Source: Candidatus Alistipes intestinigallinarum (GTDB lineage Bacteria > Bacteroidota > Bacteroidia > Bacteroidales > Rikenellaceae). From it: 46,404 nucleotides of DNA. Shown in pieces: positions 1 to 9,107 of the stretch; positions within the stretch are counted from its first letter, which is position 1, and each line of letters begins with the position of its first letter. The DNA lies in the NCBI GenBank assembly GCA_019115745.1, contig DXDA01000057.1, positions 1 through 46,404 on the forward strand, in the 5' to 3' direction. Both the position numbers and the translations under genes were made by a program. A model generated the notes under the pieces. The model was not told the origin of the DNA. It saw nothing but the letters and a program-made list of their open reading frames with translations, and did not search any database.

Positions 1-507
1 ATCGACGCCAACGGTATCCTGAACGTCTCGGCCAAGGACAAGGGTACGGGCAAGGAGCAGAAGATCCGTATCGAGGCATCGTCGGGTCTGACCGAGCAGG
101 AGATCCAGCGGATGCGTGACGAGGCGAAGGCCAACGAGGCGAAGGACAAGGCCGAGAAGGAGCGGATCGACAAGATCAACGCTGCCGACTCGAACATCTT
201 CACCACGGAGAAGCAGTTGAAGGAGTACGGCGACAAACTGCCCGCCGACAAGAAGGCTGCCATCGAGGGTGCTCTGGCCAAGCTGAAGGAGGCGCACAAG
301 AACGCCGACGTGGCTGCCATCGACACGGCGATGAACGAGTTGAACGCAGCCTGGCAGGCCGCTTCGCAGGACATCTACTCGGCACAGCAGGCTCAACAGG
401 CCCAGCAGCAGGGTGCTCAGTCCAATGCGGGGCAGCAGTCGAACGCCGGGGCTCAGCAGGACGGCAAGAGCCAGCCTGAGGACGTCGAGTTCGAAGAGGT
501 GAAATAA
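1..507 (+). CDS. dnaK: Chaperone DnaK (Hsp70), C-terminal fragment
   Basis: The frame is open from the first base and codes for the last 168 residues of an Hsp70. It begins at the end of the substrate-binding beta domain ([20 protein letters not shown]), which is highly characteristic of DnaK. The helical lid follows (about residues 35-130 of the fragment, rich in Lys, Glu and Ala), then a Gln/Ala/Gly/Ser/Asn-rich flexible linker. The protein ends in EEVK, the usual acidic DnaK tail. DnaK is a cytoplasmic ATP-dependent folding chaperone working with DnaJ and GrpE. The ATPase domain lies upstream of the window. A strong terminator follows, so dnaK is the last gene of its transcript. Confidence 0.97.
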   Translation: MDANGILNVSAKDKGTGKEQKIRIEASSGLTEQEIQRMRDEAKANEAKDKAEKERIDKINAADSNIFTTEKQLKEYGDKLPADKKAAIEGALAKLKEAHKNADVAAIDTAMNELNAAWQAASQDIYSAQQAQQAQQQGAQSNAGQQSNAGAQQDGKSQPEDVEFEEVK

Positions 508-556
508 GGCGGCGGGGTTCCCCGGCGGGACCCGGCCGACAGCCTGAAAAGAGGAG

Positions 557-592
557 GGGCGCATTCCCGGAGAGGGGATGCGCCCTTTTTTT
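557..592 (+). terminator. Rho-independent terminator of dnaK
   Basis: A 12-bp stem (GGGCGCATTCCC paired with GGGGATGCGCCC, one G-T wobble) closes a 5-nt loop and is followed by seven T. It lies 50 bases after the dnaK stop codon. Confidence 0.93.
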
Positions 593-644
593 GTGGGTGG
601 ATGAAGGGTTGGAGCGCCGCGAGGGGAAGATCCTGACGGCGGGA

Positions 645-676
645 TTTGTGGCGGGCGAGAAGATTGCTTATTTTTG
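645..676 (+). promoter_or_regulatory. Bacteroidetes-type promoter of the SMR transporter gene
   Basis: TTTG at 645-648 and TATTTTTG at 669-676 are 20 bases apart, matching the -33/-7 consensus of the Bacteroidetes primary sigma factor. The predicted start site is only about 15 bases before the ATG at 697, so there is no room for a guanidine riboswitch. Confidence 0.75.
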
Positions 677-696
677 CGTCACCAAAATGACTGGAT

Positions 697-1017
697 ATGG
701 CATGGATTTACCTGGCATTGGCGGGGCTGTTCGAGATCGGTTGGCCCCTGGGCTTCAAACTGGCGGGACTTTCGCCGCGTTATCACGTGTTGTTTCTGCT
801 GTTGTCGGTCGTCTCAATGGGGTTGAGCGGGCTGTTGCTCTATTGGGCGCAGCGTGAAATCCCGATGGGGACGGCCTACCTGGTCTGGACGGGGATCGGC
901 GGGATCGGCACGGTGCTCATCGGCATCCTCTTTTTCCACGATGCGGTGACCTTCTGGCGGATGTTCTTCCTGTCGCTGGTCTTCATCGGGATCGTGGGGT
1001 TGAAGCTGGTTCACTGA
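697..1017 (+). CDS. gdx: SMR-family transporter, Gdx/SugE type (guanidinium exporter-like)
   Basis: This 106-residue, four-helix membrane protein has the usual length of small multidrug resistance transporters. Glu13 in helix 1 (AGLFEIGW) is at the position of the essential proton/substrate-binding glutamate. The segment GTAYLVWTGIGGIGT in helix 3 is the Gdx/SugE signature rather than that of the EmrE type. Family members work as dual-topology dimers exchanging guanidinium, or small quaternary ammonium compounds, for protons across the inner membrane. The ATG at 697 was preferred to one at 688 in another frame because it gives helix 1 directly. The 3' end overlaps the convergent EamA gene by 7 bases. 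Substrate is inferred from subfamily resemblance only. Confidence 0.88.
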   Translation: MAWIYLALAGLFEIGWPLGFKLAGLSPRYHVLFLLLSVVSMGLSGLLLYWAQREIPMGTAYLVWTGIGGIGTVLIGILFFHDAVTFWRMFFLSLVFIGIVGLKLVH

Positions 1018-1892
1018 GTCCGTTCGGCACGCCACATGCCGTAGAGGATCAGGGCGGCGCCGGCCAGTGCCACGGGGGTGATGCGCTCGTCGATGCAGAG
1101 GGCCGCGGTGAGGATCGTGACCAGCGGATTGAGGTAGATGTAGTTGGTGGTCCGTACGGCCCCGAGCCGGTGCATGGCGGCGTTCCAGAGCAGGTAGCAG
1201 AGCATCGAGGCGACGATCCCGAGGAAGAGCAGATTGCCCCAGACGGCGGGTTGTGCAAGCACCTGCCAGGAGACGCCGAAGGGTTTCAGCGCGAAGACCG
1301 GGAGGATGGTCAGAAGCCCGTAGAAGAAGACCTTGCGGGTGATGAAGAGGGCGGGGTAACGCCCGGCGAGTTGCTTGACGATGAGCGAGTAGAAGACCCA
1401 GAGCCAGGCGGCGCAGAGCGCCAGCAGGTCGCCGCGCGGAGAGAGGTGCAGGACGAATCGTCCGTTGAGGACCACGAGGACCATCCCGGCGAATGCGAGG
1501 GCCGAACCGGCGATCTGGCGCCGCGACATGCGCTCCGCAGGGTCGAGGATGCTCAGCACGAGGGCCGTCCAGACGGGTGCCGTGCAGACGATCAGCGAGA
1601 CGTTCGAGGCCGGGGCGAATTCGAGGGCCATGTTTTCGGTCAGGAAGTAGAACGAACCGCCGCATACGCCGGCCGCCAGCAGCAGGGCTTCGTCGCGGAG
1701 ACTTTCGGCGAAGAGCCGCTTCCGGGCCAGGGGGAGGATGCAGAGGTAGGCCAGGACGAAGCGCAGGAGGAAGATCTCCGCGGGGTTGAGGCCGTGTGCG
1801 ATGAGGACCTTCGTGGAGACGAAGGTCGCCCCCCAGACGACGACGGAGAAGAGGGCTGCAAGGTGGTAGCGGTATGTCGGAGGCTGCTGCAT
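1011..1892 (-). CDS. EamA/DMT-family membrane transporter
   Basis: The 293-residue protein is almost wholly hydrophobic, with about ten predicted transmembrane helices arranged as two EamA repeats (roughly residues 10-140 and 150-288). The start has the typical form LFSVVVWGATFVSTK, and NYIYLNPLVTIL occurs in the second repeat, both common in this superfamily. Such proteins export amino acids, metabolites or drugs at the inner membrane; nothing here shows the substrate. It is convergent with the SMR gene, their stop codons overlapping. A -7 box lies just upstream of the start, so it is probably monocistronic. Confidence 0.88.
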   Translation of the reverse strand: MQQPPTYRYHLAALFSVVVWGATFVSTKVLIAHGLNPAEIFLLRFVLAYLCILPLARKRLFAESLRDEALLLAAGVCGGSFYFLTENMALEFAPASNVSLIVCTAPVWTALVLSILDPAERMSRRQIAGSALAFAGMVLVVLNGRFVLHLSPRGDLLALCAAWLWVFYSLIVKQLAGRYPALFITRKVFFYGLLTILPVFALKPFGVSWQVLAQPAVWGNLLFLGIVASMLCYLLWNAAMHRLGAVRTTNYIYLNPLVTILTAALCIDERITPVALAGAALILYGMWRAERTQ

Positions 1893-1899
1893 GTGGGGT

Positions 1900-1907
1900 C
1901 AAAAATA
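1900..1907 (-). promoter_or_regulatory. -7 promoter box of the EamA gene
   Basis: The minus strand reads TATTTTTG here (TAnnTTTG), directly upstream of the ATG at 1892. No TTTG at the usual 19-21 base spacing is visible. The leader would be almost absent, so this assignment is moderate. Confidence 0.5.
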
Positions 1908-2033
1908 CGTTTTTTTTCGCAAACTGCGTCCGGTTGTGTTTTTTCGGGCTCCGGGAGTGCCCCGGGGGCGGATAATTTTGCCTTGGAGACCATTTTCTGC
2001 CGCGGAAACCGCATGACTTAATACTTTTTTTTC

Positions 2034-2041
2034 TATCTTTG
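2034..2041 (+). promoter_or_regulatory. -7 promoter box of secDF
   Basis: TATCTTTG matches TAnnTTTG and lies 57 bases before the secDF ATG. No clear -33 TTTG is seen at the right distance. Confidence 0.6.
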
Positions 2042-2098
2042 CGTGCTATTGTGCGTAATGACTAATAAATTAACATAATAACAACTATTTTCATTCCC

Positions 2099-5000
2099 AT
2101 GCAAAGTAAAGGTTTCATTAAACTCATCGCGGTTCTGCTGGGCCTCGCATGTGTTTATCAACTCTCGTTCACGTTCAAGACGCGGAGCGTAGAGAAGAAG
2201 GCGGCGGAGTACGCCGCACAGTTCCCCCTCGACGAACAGTCGGCGGCCGAACAGCATTACCTTGATTCGGTTCAGAACCTCCAAGTTTTCAATCTGGGCT
2301 TCAAGAAGTTCACCTACAAGGAGTGCAAGGAGAAGGAGCTGAACCTGGGTCTGGACCTGAAGGGTGGTATGAACGTCATGCTGGAGGTCCAGGTCGAGGA
2401 TGTGGTGAAGGCGCTTGCGGGCGACAGCCAGAACGATCCGGCCTTCAAGGAGGCGATCGCCGAGGCCAACGAGGCGCTGAAGCAGGGCTCTTCGAGTGAC
2501 TATATCGGCGACTTCGTGAAGGCCTATTCGCGGATTTCGAACGGCCGGCCCCTTGCCGAGATCTTCGTCAGCCCGGACCGCAGCGACATCACGCTGGAGA
2601 GCTCGGATGCCGACGTCGAGAAGGTCCTCAAGCGGGAGACCGACGCGGCTATCGGCGCTTCGTTCAACGTTTTGCGCAGCCGTATCGACCACTTCGGCGT
2701 GACGCAGCCCAACATCATGCGGCTTCCGAACTCGCACCGCATTCTGGTCGAGCTGCCGGGCGTGAAGGAGCCGCAGCGCGTGCGTGACCTGTTGCAGGGT
2801 ACGGCGTCGCTGGAATTCTGGCTGACGTACGATGCCAACGAGGTGATTCCGGCGCTGGTTTCGGCCGACAAGCTGCTCAAGGAGGAGTTGACGCAGGCAG
2901 CCGCACAGACGGAGCCGGTTGCGGAGGAGACCTCCGCAGCGGAGGCTGCCGCCACGGAGGATCAGGGCCTGATCGGTGAGATCGGGGCCGATTCCACGGC
3001 TTCGGCCGATGCGGTTCAGACGGACCATTTCGACCGGGAGCAGAACCCGCTCTTCGCCGTGCTGGATCCCAACTATGCGGGCGGAGCCGCCATCGGTGCC
3101 GCCTACAAGGCCGACATGGCTGCGGTGAACGAATATCTGTCGCGTCCGGAGGTCCGCGAGCTCTTCCCCGCCGACATTCTCTTCAAGTGGGGCGTGAAGG
3201 GTGACGACCACATCGACGGCCGCTACTACCTCTATGCCATCAAGGTTACGACGCCCGACGGCAAGGCCCCGCTGGACGGTTCGGTCGTGACGGACGCCCG
3301 CGAGCAGTATGCCCAGCGCGGCGCCACGGCGGAGGTCTCGATGACGATGAACGCCGAAGGCACCCAGGAGTGGGCCCGCCTGACGGGCGAGAACATCGGC
3401 AAGTGCATTGCCATCGTGCTCGACGGCTATGTCTACTCGGCCCCGCGCGTCAATACGAAGATCGACAAGGGACAGTCGCAGATTACGGGCGACTTCACGA
3501 TCCAGGAGGCGCAGGACCTGGCCAACGTGCTCAACTCGGGTAAGGTCCCGGCTCCGGCGAAGATCATCCAGGATACGGTCGTGGGCCCGTCGCTGGGTCA
3601 GGAGTCGATCAACGCCGGTATGCTGTCGTTCGTGATCGCCTTCATCCTGGTGCTGCTCTACATGAGCCTCTTCTACAAGACGGCGGGCTGGATGGCCGAC
3701 ATTGCGCTGCTGGTGAACGTCTTCCTGCTGATGGGCGTTCTGGCGTCGTTCGGCGCCGTGCTGACGCTGCCGGGTATCGCGGGTATCGTGCTGACGATGG
3801 GTATGGCCGTCGACGCGAACGTGATCATCTACGAGCGTATCAAGGAGGAGCTCCGCGAGGGCAAGGGCATCTCGCTGGCCATCAAGGACGGTTTCTCAAG
3901 GGCCTACTCGGCGATCATCGACGGACAGCTGACGACGATCATCACGGGTATCGTGCTCTTTGTCTTCGGAACAGGTCCGGTGCAGGGCTTCGCCACGACG
4001 CTGATCATCGGTATCATTACGTCGATCTTCTGCTCGATCTTCATCACGCGCCTCTTGATCGAGTGGATCGTTGCCAAGTGGGGCTCGATCTCCTTCTCGC
4101 ACAAGTGGTCGGAGAACTTCCTCTGCAATACGCATGTCGACTTCCTCAGCAAGCGCAAGATCGCCTATGTGATCTCCGCAGTGGCAATCGTCCTGTCGAT
4201 CGCATCGTTCTTCGTGCGTGGCCTGAACCTCGGAGCCGAGTTTACGGGCGGTCGTGCCTATGTCGTTCGTTTCGACAAGCCCGTGTCGGCCGAGGCGGTC
4301 CGTGCGAGCATGGAGGAGACCTTCTCGCAGATTACGGATGCCGACGCCTCGTCGATCAGCTTCGAGGTGAAGCAGTACGGCAACGAGAACCAGATGCGTA
4401 TCGTGACGCAGTACCGTTACGACGACATGTCGGATGAGGCTACGGCCGAGGTCGAGCAGGTCATTTATGACGCCCTGAAGTCGCTCTACTCGTATCCGAT
4501 CACCTTCGACCAGTTCCGCAGCACGCAGACCGACGTGAACGGTATTCTGACGGCGGACAAGATCGGTCCCTCGATCGCCAAGGACATGACGTGGAACGCC
4601 ATCTATTCGGTGCTCTTCTCGCTGATTGCCATCGGTCTGTACATCACGTTCCGCTTCAAGCGCTGGCAGTGGGCTACGGGCGCCACGCTGGCCCTGGCCT
4701 TCAACGCACTGCTGATCATCGGTATCTTCTCGATGTTCTACGGCATCCTGCCCTTCAACCTGGAGGTGAACCAGGCGTTCATCGCCGCGATCCTGACGAT
4801 CATCGGTTACGCAATCAACGATACGGTGGTGGTCTTCGACCGTATCCGCGAGTATCTGGGTCTCTATCCGAAGCGCAACCTGAAGGAGAATGTGAACAAC
4901 GCCATCAACTCGACGCTGTCGCGAACGATCAACACCTCGGGTACGACGCTCGTTACGCTGCTGGCGATCTTCTTCTTCGGCGGCGAGACGATCCGCGGAT

Positions 5001-5113
5001 TCATTTTCGCACTGATCATCGGTGTGATCGTAGGTACGGCCGCGACGATCTTCATCGCCACGCCGATCGCCTACGACCTGATGGCGAAGCGTGCGAAGAT
5101 CGACGAGGAGTAA
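2099..5113 (+). CDS. secDF: Fused protein translocase subunit SecDF
   Basis: One 1004-residue polypeptide carries SecD (about residues 1-670) followed by SecF (about 680-1004), a fusion usual in Bacteroidetes. SecDF uses proton motive force to help complete Sec-dependent export. Visible motifs are the first transmembrane helix (residues 5-25), LGLDLKGGMNVMLEV (about 82-96), the SecD membrane motif VDANVIIYERIKEE (about 567-580), the SecF motif NLGAEFTGGRAYVVRF (about 710), and INDTVVVFDRIRE (about 903). Between the periplasmic subdomains lies an Ala/Glu/Thr-rich insertion (about residues 265-305) of low complexity. The gene stands alone between its own promoter and a terminator. Confidence 0.97.
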   Translation: MQSKGFIKLIAVLLGLACVYQLSFTFKTRSVEKKAAEYAAQFPLDEQSAAEQHYLDSVQNLQVFNLGFKKFTYKECKEKELNLGLDLKGGMNVMLEVQVEDVVKALAGDSQNDPAFKEAIAEANEALKQGSSSDYIGDFVKAYSRISNGRPLAEIFVSPDRSDITLESSDADVEKVLKRETDAAIGASFNVLRSRIDHFGVTQPNIMRLPNSHRILVELPGVKEPQRVRDLLQGTASLEFWLTYDANEVIPALVSADKLLKEELTQAAAQTEPVAEETSAAEAAATEDQGLIGEIGADSTASADAVQTDHFDREQNPLFAVLDPNYAGGAAIGAAYKADMAAVNEYLSRPEVRELFPADILFKWGVKGDDHIDGRYYLYAIKVTTPDGKAPLDGSVVTDAREQYAQRGATAEVSMTMNAEGTQEWARLTGENIGKCIAIVLDGYVYSAPRVNTKIDKGQSQITGDFTIQEAQDLANVLNSGKVPAPAKIIQDTVVGPSLGQESINAGMLSFVIAFILVLLYMSLFYKTAGWMADIALLVNVFLLMGVLASFGAVLTLPGIAGIVLTMGMAVDANVIIYERIKEELREGKGISLAIKDGFSRAYSAIIDGQLTTIITGIVLFVFGTGPVQGFATTLIIGIITSIFCSIFITRLLIEWIVAKWGSISFSHKWSENFLCNTHVDFLSKRKIAYVISAVAIVLSIASFFVRGLNLGAEFTGGRAYVVRFDKPVSAEAVRASMEETFSQITDADASSISFEVKQYGNENQMRIVTQYRYDDMSDEATAEVEQVIYDALKSLYSYPITFDQFRSTQTDVNGILTADKIGPSIAKDMTWNAIYSVLFSLIAIGLYITFRFKRWQWATGATLALAFNALLIIGIFSMFYGILPFNLEVNQAFIAAILTIIGYAINDTVVVFDRIREYLGLYPKRNLKENVNNAINSTLSRTINTSGTTLVTLLAIFFFGGETIRGFIFALIIGVIVGTAATIFIATPIAYDLMAKRAKIDEE

Positions 5114-5143
5114 AAGCCGTTTCTCGAACGCCATGCTGAGATG

Positions 5144-5178
5144 AAGGCCCCTCCCTCGCGGGAGCGGGCCTTCTTTTC
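5144..5178 (+). terminator. Terminator of secDF
   Basis: AAGGCCCCTCCC pairs with GGGAG-C-GGGCCTT around the loop TCGC, giving a 12-bp stem with one bulged C, then CTTTTC. The T-run is short and interrupted, but the stem is strong and lies 30 bases after the stop codon. Confidence 0.8.
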
Positions 5179-5289
5179 TGGAAGGGCTCCGGTGGGGGCG
5201 GGTTGCCGTGCCGGGATTCGGAGCGGATTCGCTGGTGAGGCGGTATGTTTTTTGCGTTTGCAGGTATATTGACACTAAATTTCTTGAAC

Positions 5290-5778
5290 ATGAAACGATT
5301 CCGGAAACGCTTTTGGGCCTGTGTGCTGTTTACGGCACTCTGTTTTGTCGTGGGCGGCATTTCGTCGCTGTTCCAGGCTTCGGCCATGCGGGAGTGGTAT
5401 CCGCTGCTGGAGAAGTCGCCGCTGACGCCTCCGGGGGTGGTTTTCCCGATTGCCTGGAGCCTGCTGTATCTCTGTATCGGGATTGCGGGGGGCCTGACGG
5501 TGACCTCCGACTCTTCGCTGCGGCGTCCGATGGTGCGGCTGTGGATGGCGCAACTGGCCTTCAATTTTGCCTGGAGCCTGTTGTTCTTCACGTTCCGGAA
5601 TCCGCTCCTCGGGATGCTCGACATCGTGATTCTCGACATCCTGGTGGTGCTTTACCTCGTTCGGGCGTTGCGCCACGAGCGGCCTGCGGGGTGGCTGTTC
5701 GTTCCCTACCTGGTGTGGCTGCTTTTTGCTACCTACCTGAACGGCTACGTCCTGGCGGCCAACGGCACGGGTTTCTGA
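5290..5778 (+). CDS. tspO: TspO/MBR-family membrane protein
   Basis: The 162-residue, five-helix protein has the family hallmarks: LTPPGVVFPIAW after helix 1, a helix 3 with QLAFNFAWSLLFF, and a last helix with VWLLFATYLNGYV. TspO proteins bind tetrapyrroles and other hydrophobic ligands in the membrane and are linked to porphyrin and stress handling. The ATG at 5290 (MKRFRKRF) was chosen over an upstream in-frame ATG at 5245 because it begins with the basic stretch before helix 1 and gives the normal family length. No clear promoter element is seen upstream. Confidence 0.9.
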   Translation: MKRFRKRFWACVLFTALCFVVGGISSLFQASAMREWYPLLEKSPLTPPGVVFPIAWSLLYLCIGIAGGLTVTSDSSLRRPMVRLWMAQLAFNFAWSLLFFTFRNPLLGMLDIVILDILVVLYLVRALRHERPAGWLFVPYLVWLLFATYLNGYVLAANGTGF

Positions 5779-5805
5779 TTCCCGGCCGTAGCGCCGCGAA
5801 ATCCC

Positions 5806-5837
5806 GTTGCCAAATTGGCATTTATTTTTTACCTTTG
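5806..5837 (+). promoter_or_regulatory. Promoter of the ybbR-like/coaE/folP run
   Basis: TACCTTTG at 5830-5837 matches TAnnTTTG, and TTG at 5806-5808 lies 21 bases before it. The predicted start site near 5844 makes the ATG at 5861 a better start than the one at 5846. Confidence 0.65.
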
Positions 5838-5860
5838 TCTCAAAGATGAAGGTTACACCT

Positions 5861-6259
5861 ATGGAAAATTTGCTGCATCGAATGCGCCGCTACGTTTCGC
5901 CGGTTTTTCTGGCGTTGCTGGTGGCGTCGTTCATTCTTTGGTACATCGCCAAGCTGAGCTATACCTATACGACGGAACAGACCGTACGGGTGAGTGTCGA
6001 TGGTCAGCCCTTCGAGGTGACGTGCGTGGTCGAAGGGATCGGCACGAACCTCTTCGGCTACCGGGTCTACATGAACAAGCGGTTGCGGATCCCGCTGTCG
6101 GAGCTGAAGACGCACCCGTCGCAGGAGGAGGGCCACGAAGGAAAGCTGGTCATCGACCCGCAGTCGTTGCAGGACGCCCTGGCACCGCGCTTCAGCGACA
6201 TCAAGATCATCTCGATCAAGAACATCCCGGAGATTGACCAACCGGAGGCCGAGTCATGA
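5861..6259 (+). CDS. YbbR/CdaR-like membrane-anchored protein
   Basis: The 132-residue product has a short basic start, one transmembrane helix (about residues 12-33, FLALLVASFILWYIAK) and an extracytoplasmic part with alternating beta-strand character (VRVSVDGQPFEVTCVVEG). In Bacteroidetes a YbbR-like gene commonly precedes coaE, and this position and the membrane-plus-beta-domain architecture support the call. It is short, about one YbbR repeat rather than several. CdaR-type proteins modulate diadenylate cyclase, but no cyclase gene is nearby, so function is open. Its stop overlaps the coaE start (ATGA), indicating translational coupling. Confidence 0.55.
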   Translation: MENLLHRMRRYVSPVFLALLVASFILWYIAKLSYTYTTEQTVRVSVDGQPFEVTCVVEGIGTNLFGYRVYMNKRLRIPLSELKTHPSQEEGHEGKLVIDPQSLQDALAPRFSDIKIISIKNIPEIDQPEAES

Positions 6260-6852
6260 TGAAGGTAGGGATCACGGGCGGTATCGGGAGCGGGAAGAGC
6301 ACCGTCTGCCGCCTTTTTGCACAGCGGGGCATTGCGGTCTACGATTCGGACCGGGAGGCCAAACGGCTCATGGCGGAGGATCCTTCGCTGCGGGCCGGGA
6401 TTACGGCCCGCTTCGGGGTGGAAGCCTATGCGGAGGGAGTGCTGAACCGGAGTTACCTGGCCGGGCGGGTCTTTTCGGATCCGCAGGCGCTGGCCGACCT
6501 GAATGCGCTGGTCCATCCGGCGGTTGTGGCGGACTTCGCGGCGTGGGCCGAACGACAGTCGGGCCCTTATGTGGTGCTGGAGAGCGCGATTCTCTTCGAA
6601 GCGGGTCTGGAACACGCCGTGGACCGGACGGTTGCGGTGCTGGCTCCGCTGGAGTTGCGGCTTTCGCGCACGTGCCGCCGCGACGGTTGCGACGAGGAGG
6701 CGGTGCGGCGCCGGATGGCGGCCCAGATGGACGACGATACGCTGCGCGACCGGGCCGACTACGCGGTGGTGAATATCTTCGAAGCCGATCTTGAACCCAC
6801 GGTGGCGGAACTCGACCGCCGTTTCACCCTCGAATCCCGACAACGATCATGA
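6256..6852 (+). CDS. coaE: Dephospho-CoA kinase
   Basis: This 198-residue cytoplasmic enzyme phosphorylates dephospho-CoA on the ribose 3' hydroxyl, the last step of coenzyme A synthesis. The P-loop GGIGSGKST is at residues 8-16, followed by the CoaE motif YDSDREAKRLM. ALVHPAVVADF and VLESAILFEAGLE are substrate-lid and strand motifs typical of CoaE. Length is normal for the family. It overlaps the upstream YbbR-like gene and the downstream folP gene by 4 bases each (ATGA). Confidence 0.95.
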   Translation: MMKVGITGGIGSGKSTVCRLFAQRGIAVYDSDREAKRLMAEDPSLRAGITARFGVEAYAEGVLNRSYLAGRVFSDPQALADLNALVHPAVVADFAAWAERQSGPYVVLESAILFEAGLEHAVDRTVAVLAPLELRLSRTCRRDGCDEEAVRRRMAAQMDDDTLRDRADYAVVNIFEADLEPTVAELDRRFTLESRQRS

Positions 6853-7664
6853 CCCTGGACCTCTCTTCGCCGCGGGTGATGGCGATCGTGAACGTCACGC
6901 CCGATTCGTTCTATGCCGGGAGCCGCACGCCGGATGCTTCGGCCGTCGAGAGCCGGATCCGGGAGGCTGTTGCCGGGGGAGCCGACCTGCTCGACGTGGG
7001 CGGTTACTCTTCGCGCCCGGGGGCCGACGAGGTCTCCGTGGAGGAGGAGTGGCGGCGGGTGTCGTTGGGCGTGGCGGCGGCGCGGCGAATCGCCCCGGAG
7101 ATGCCGGTCTCGGTCGACACGTTCCGCAGCGAGGTGGCCGAGCGGACGATCCGCACGTTCGGCGAGGTGATCGTCAACGACATTTCGGCCGGGGAGCTCG
7201 ACCCGCTGATGTGGCGGGTGGTGGCCGCGCACGATGTGCCCTACGTGGCGATGCACATGAAGGGCACGCCGCAGACGATGCAGTCGCAGACCGATTACCG
7301 GCGGGCGATTACGACCGAAGTGGTCGACTACTTCCGCGCGCGGGTCGAGGCGATGCTGGCGGCGGGGATCCGGCGCGAGCGGATCATCCTTGATCCGGGC
7401 TTCGGCTTTGCGAAGACCGCGGCGCAGAATTTCGAATTGCTGGCGGGGCTGCACGAGTTGTGTGCCGAGGGCTTTCCGGTGCTGGCGGGCCTTTCGCGCA
7501 AGTCGATGATCTACCGGACGCTGGGATGCACGCCGGCCGAATCGCTGGCCGGGAGCGTGGCCCTGGGTTGGGAGTGTTTGCGCCAGGGTGCGCGGATCCT
7601 GCGGGTGCACGACGTGCGCGAAGCGGCGGATACCGTAAAACTTTTCAACGCATACCGAGCATGA
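6849..7664 (+). CDS. folP: Dihydropteroate synthase
   Basis: The 271-residue TIM-barrel enzyme joins p-aminobenzoate to 6-hydroxymethyl-dihydropterin pyrophosphate in folate synthesis and is the sulfonamide target. It shows NVTPDSF at residues 15-21, [11 protein letters not shown] at 49-59 (the pABA/pyrophosphate loop), the [10 protein letters not shown] strand, IVNDISAG, and the C-terminal pterin-site DPGFGFAKT and LSRKSM motifs. The more common loop sequence is GGESTRPGA; here Tyr-Ser replaces Glu-Ser-Thr in part. The gene overlaps coaE at its start and the ABC ATPase gene at its end, each by 4 bases. Confidence 0.95.
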   Translation: MTLDLSSPRVMAIVNVTPDSFYAGSRTPDASAVESRIREAVAGGADLLDVGGYSSRPGADEVSVEEEWRRVSLGVAAARRIAPEMPVSVDTFRSEVAERTIRTFGEVIVNDISAGELDPLMWRVVAAHDVPYVAMHMKGTPQTMQSQTDYRRAITTEVVDYFRARVEAMLAAGIRRERIILDPGFGFAKTAAQNFELLAGLHELCAEGFPVLAGLSRKSMIYRTLGCTPAESLAGSVALGWECLRQGARILRVHDVREAADTVKLFNAYRA

Positions 7665-8317
7665 TACGCATTACGGAGATACACAAGCGATTCGGCACGC
7701 TGGAGGTGCTGAAGGGCGTCTCGCTGGAGGTGTCGCCCGGGGAGGTTGTCTCGATCGTCGGGGCGAGCGGCGCGGGCAAGACGACGCTGCTGCAGATCAT
7801 CGGCACGTTGTCGCGTCCCGACGCCGGGCATGTCGAGTTCGATGGCCGGGACCTCTTTTCGCTCAATGACAAGGAGTTGTCTCAGTTCCGCAACGAACAT
7901 GTCGGTTTTGTCTTCCAGTTCCATAACCTGCTGGCCGAGTTTACGGCCTTCGAGAATGTCTGCCTTCCGGGGCTGATCGGCCGCCGCCCGCGCGCCGAGG
8001 TGGAGCGCCGGGCCGCGGAGCTGCTCGACCTGATGGGCCTCTCGGGGCGCCGCGACCACAAGCCCGGCCAGCTTTCGGGCGGGGAGCAGCAGCGGGTGGC
8101 CATCGCCCGGGCGCTGGTCAACAGCCCGACGGTGCTGCTGGCCGACGAACCCTCGGGCAACCTCGACTCGCACAACCGGGAGGAGATCCACCGATTGTTT
8201 TTCGACCTGCGCGACCGGCTGGGCCAGACGATCATCGTGGTGACGCACGACGAACACCTGGCCTCGATGGCCGACCGGAAGATCACGATGTCCGACGGGC
8301 TGATTGTTTGCCCGTAG
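7661..8317 (+). CDS. ABC transporter ATP-binding protein, LolD/MacB type
   Basis: The 218-residue protein is a complete ABC ATPase: Walker A GASGAGKT (residues 34-41), Q-loop Gln86, signature LSGGEQQR (138-145), Walker [13 protein letters not shown] (158-169) and switch His196. The NLD after Walker B and the [18 protein letters not shown] segment are typical of the LolD/FtsE/MacB subfamily, which powers lipoprotein release or mechanotransmission. The ATG at 7661 overlaps the folP stop by 4 bases. No permease gene is adjacent, so the partner must be encoded elsewhere; a true LolD role is likely but not shown. Confidence 0.88.
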   Translation: MIRITEIHKRFGTLEVLKGVSLEVSPGEVVSIVGASGAGKTTLLQIIGTLSRPDAGHVEFDGRDLFSLNDKELSQFRNEHVGFVFQFHNLLAEFTAFENVCLPGLIGRRPRAEVERRAAELLDLMGLSGRRDHKPGQLSGGEQQRVAIARALVNSPTVLLADEPSGNLDSHNREEIHRLFFDLRDRLGQTIIVVTHDEHLASMADRKITMSDGLIVCP

Positions 8318-8327
8318 CGCGCCTGCC

Positions 8328-9107
8328 ATGGAGAAACCCGAACTGCAGGCGCTTCTCGAACGCCTTTACGACCGTTACAACCGCCCGGACTTCATCCCCG
8401 AGGACCCGATTTCGGTGCCGCACCGCTATACGGAGCGTGCCGACCGGGAGATTGCTGGCTTTTTTGCGGCGACGATCGCCTGGGGAAACCGGCGGTCGAT
8501 CGTGCGCAACGGCCACCGGATGATGCGCCTGATGGACGACGCCCCGGCGGATTTCGTGCGCCACGCCTCGGAGCGGGAGCTGGCGCAATTGGACACCTAC
8601 GCCCACCGCACCTTCAACGGCGGCGACCTGCGGGATTTCGTGCTGGCGTTGCGGCGCCTGGAGGAGCGCTTCGGCGGGATCGGGGCCTTTTTCGAGCGGC
8701 GTTACGCGGTGACGCACGACCTGCGTCCCGTGCTGGCGGAGTTCCGGCGGGAGTTCTTCGCCGCGGAGCACGCCCCGCGCTGCGAGAAACACCTCTCGGC
8801 CATCGAACGCGGTGCGGCCTGCAAACGCCTGTGCATGTACCTGCGCTGGATGGTGCGGCGCGACGACCGGGGCGTGGATTTCGGCGAGTGGCGGGGGATT
8901 CCGATGTCGGCGCTCTACCTGCCGCTGGACCTCCATGTCGGGGCGATGGGACGGGCCCTGGGGCTGCTGACGCGGCGTCAGAACGACTGGCGGGCCGTCG
9001 AGGAGATCACCGCGGCACTCCGGGAGTTCAACGCCGGAGACCCCGTGCGGTACGATTTCTCCCTGTTCGGGGCCGGGGTGGACGGTTATCTGAAAAATCA
9101 TGAGTAA
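8328..9107 (+). CDS. TIGR02757-family protein (DUF2400), function unknown
   Basis: The 259-residue soluble protein matches the Bacteroidetes-typical TIGR02757 family, recognised by AATIAWGNRRSI near residue 45, and by KRLCMYLRWMVRRDDRGVDFG followed by LYLPLDLHVG in the C-terminal half. It is mainly alpha-helical with many Arg and His residues; the biochemical role is unknown to me. The ATG at 8328 was preferred to one at 8304 because the latter lies inside the upstream ABC gene. It overlaps the following methyltransferase gene by 8 bases. Confidence 0.85.
   Translation: MEKPELQALLERLYDRYNRPDFIPEDPISVPHRYTERADREIAGFFAATIAWGNRRSIVRNGHRMMRLMDDAPADFVRHASERELAQLDTYAHRTFNGGDLRDFVLALRRLEERFGGIGAFFERRYAVTHDLRPVLAEFRREFFAAEHAPRCEKHLSAIERGAACKRLCMYLRWMVRRDDRGVDFGEWRGIPMSALYLPLDLHVGAMGRALGLLTRRQNDWRAVEEITAALREFNAGDPVRYDFSLFGAGVDGYLKNHE

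Noticed and set aside
592..696. Guanidine (ykkC-type) riboswitch before the SMR gene
   Set aside because: The promoter lies so close to the ATG that the leader is only about 15 bases.
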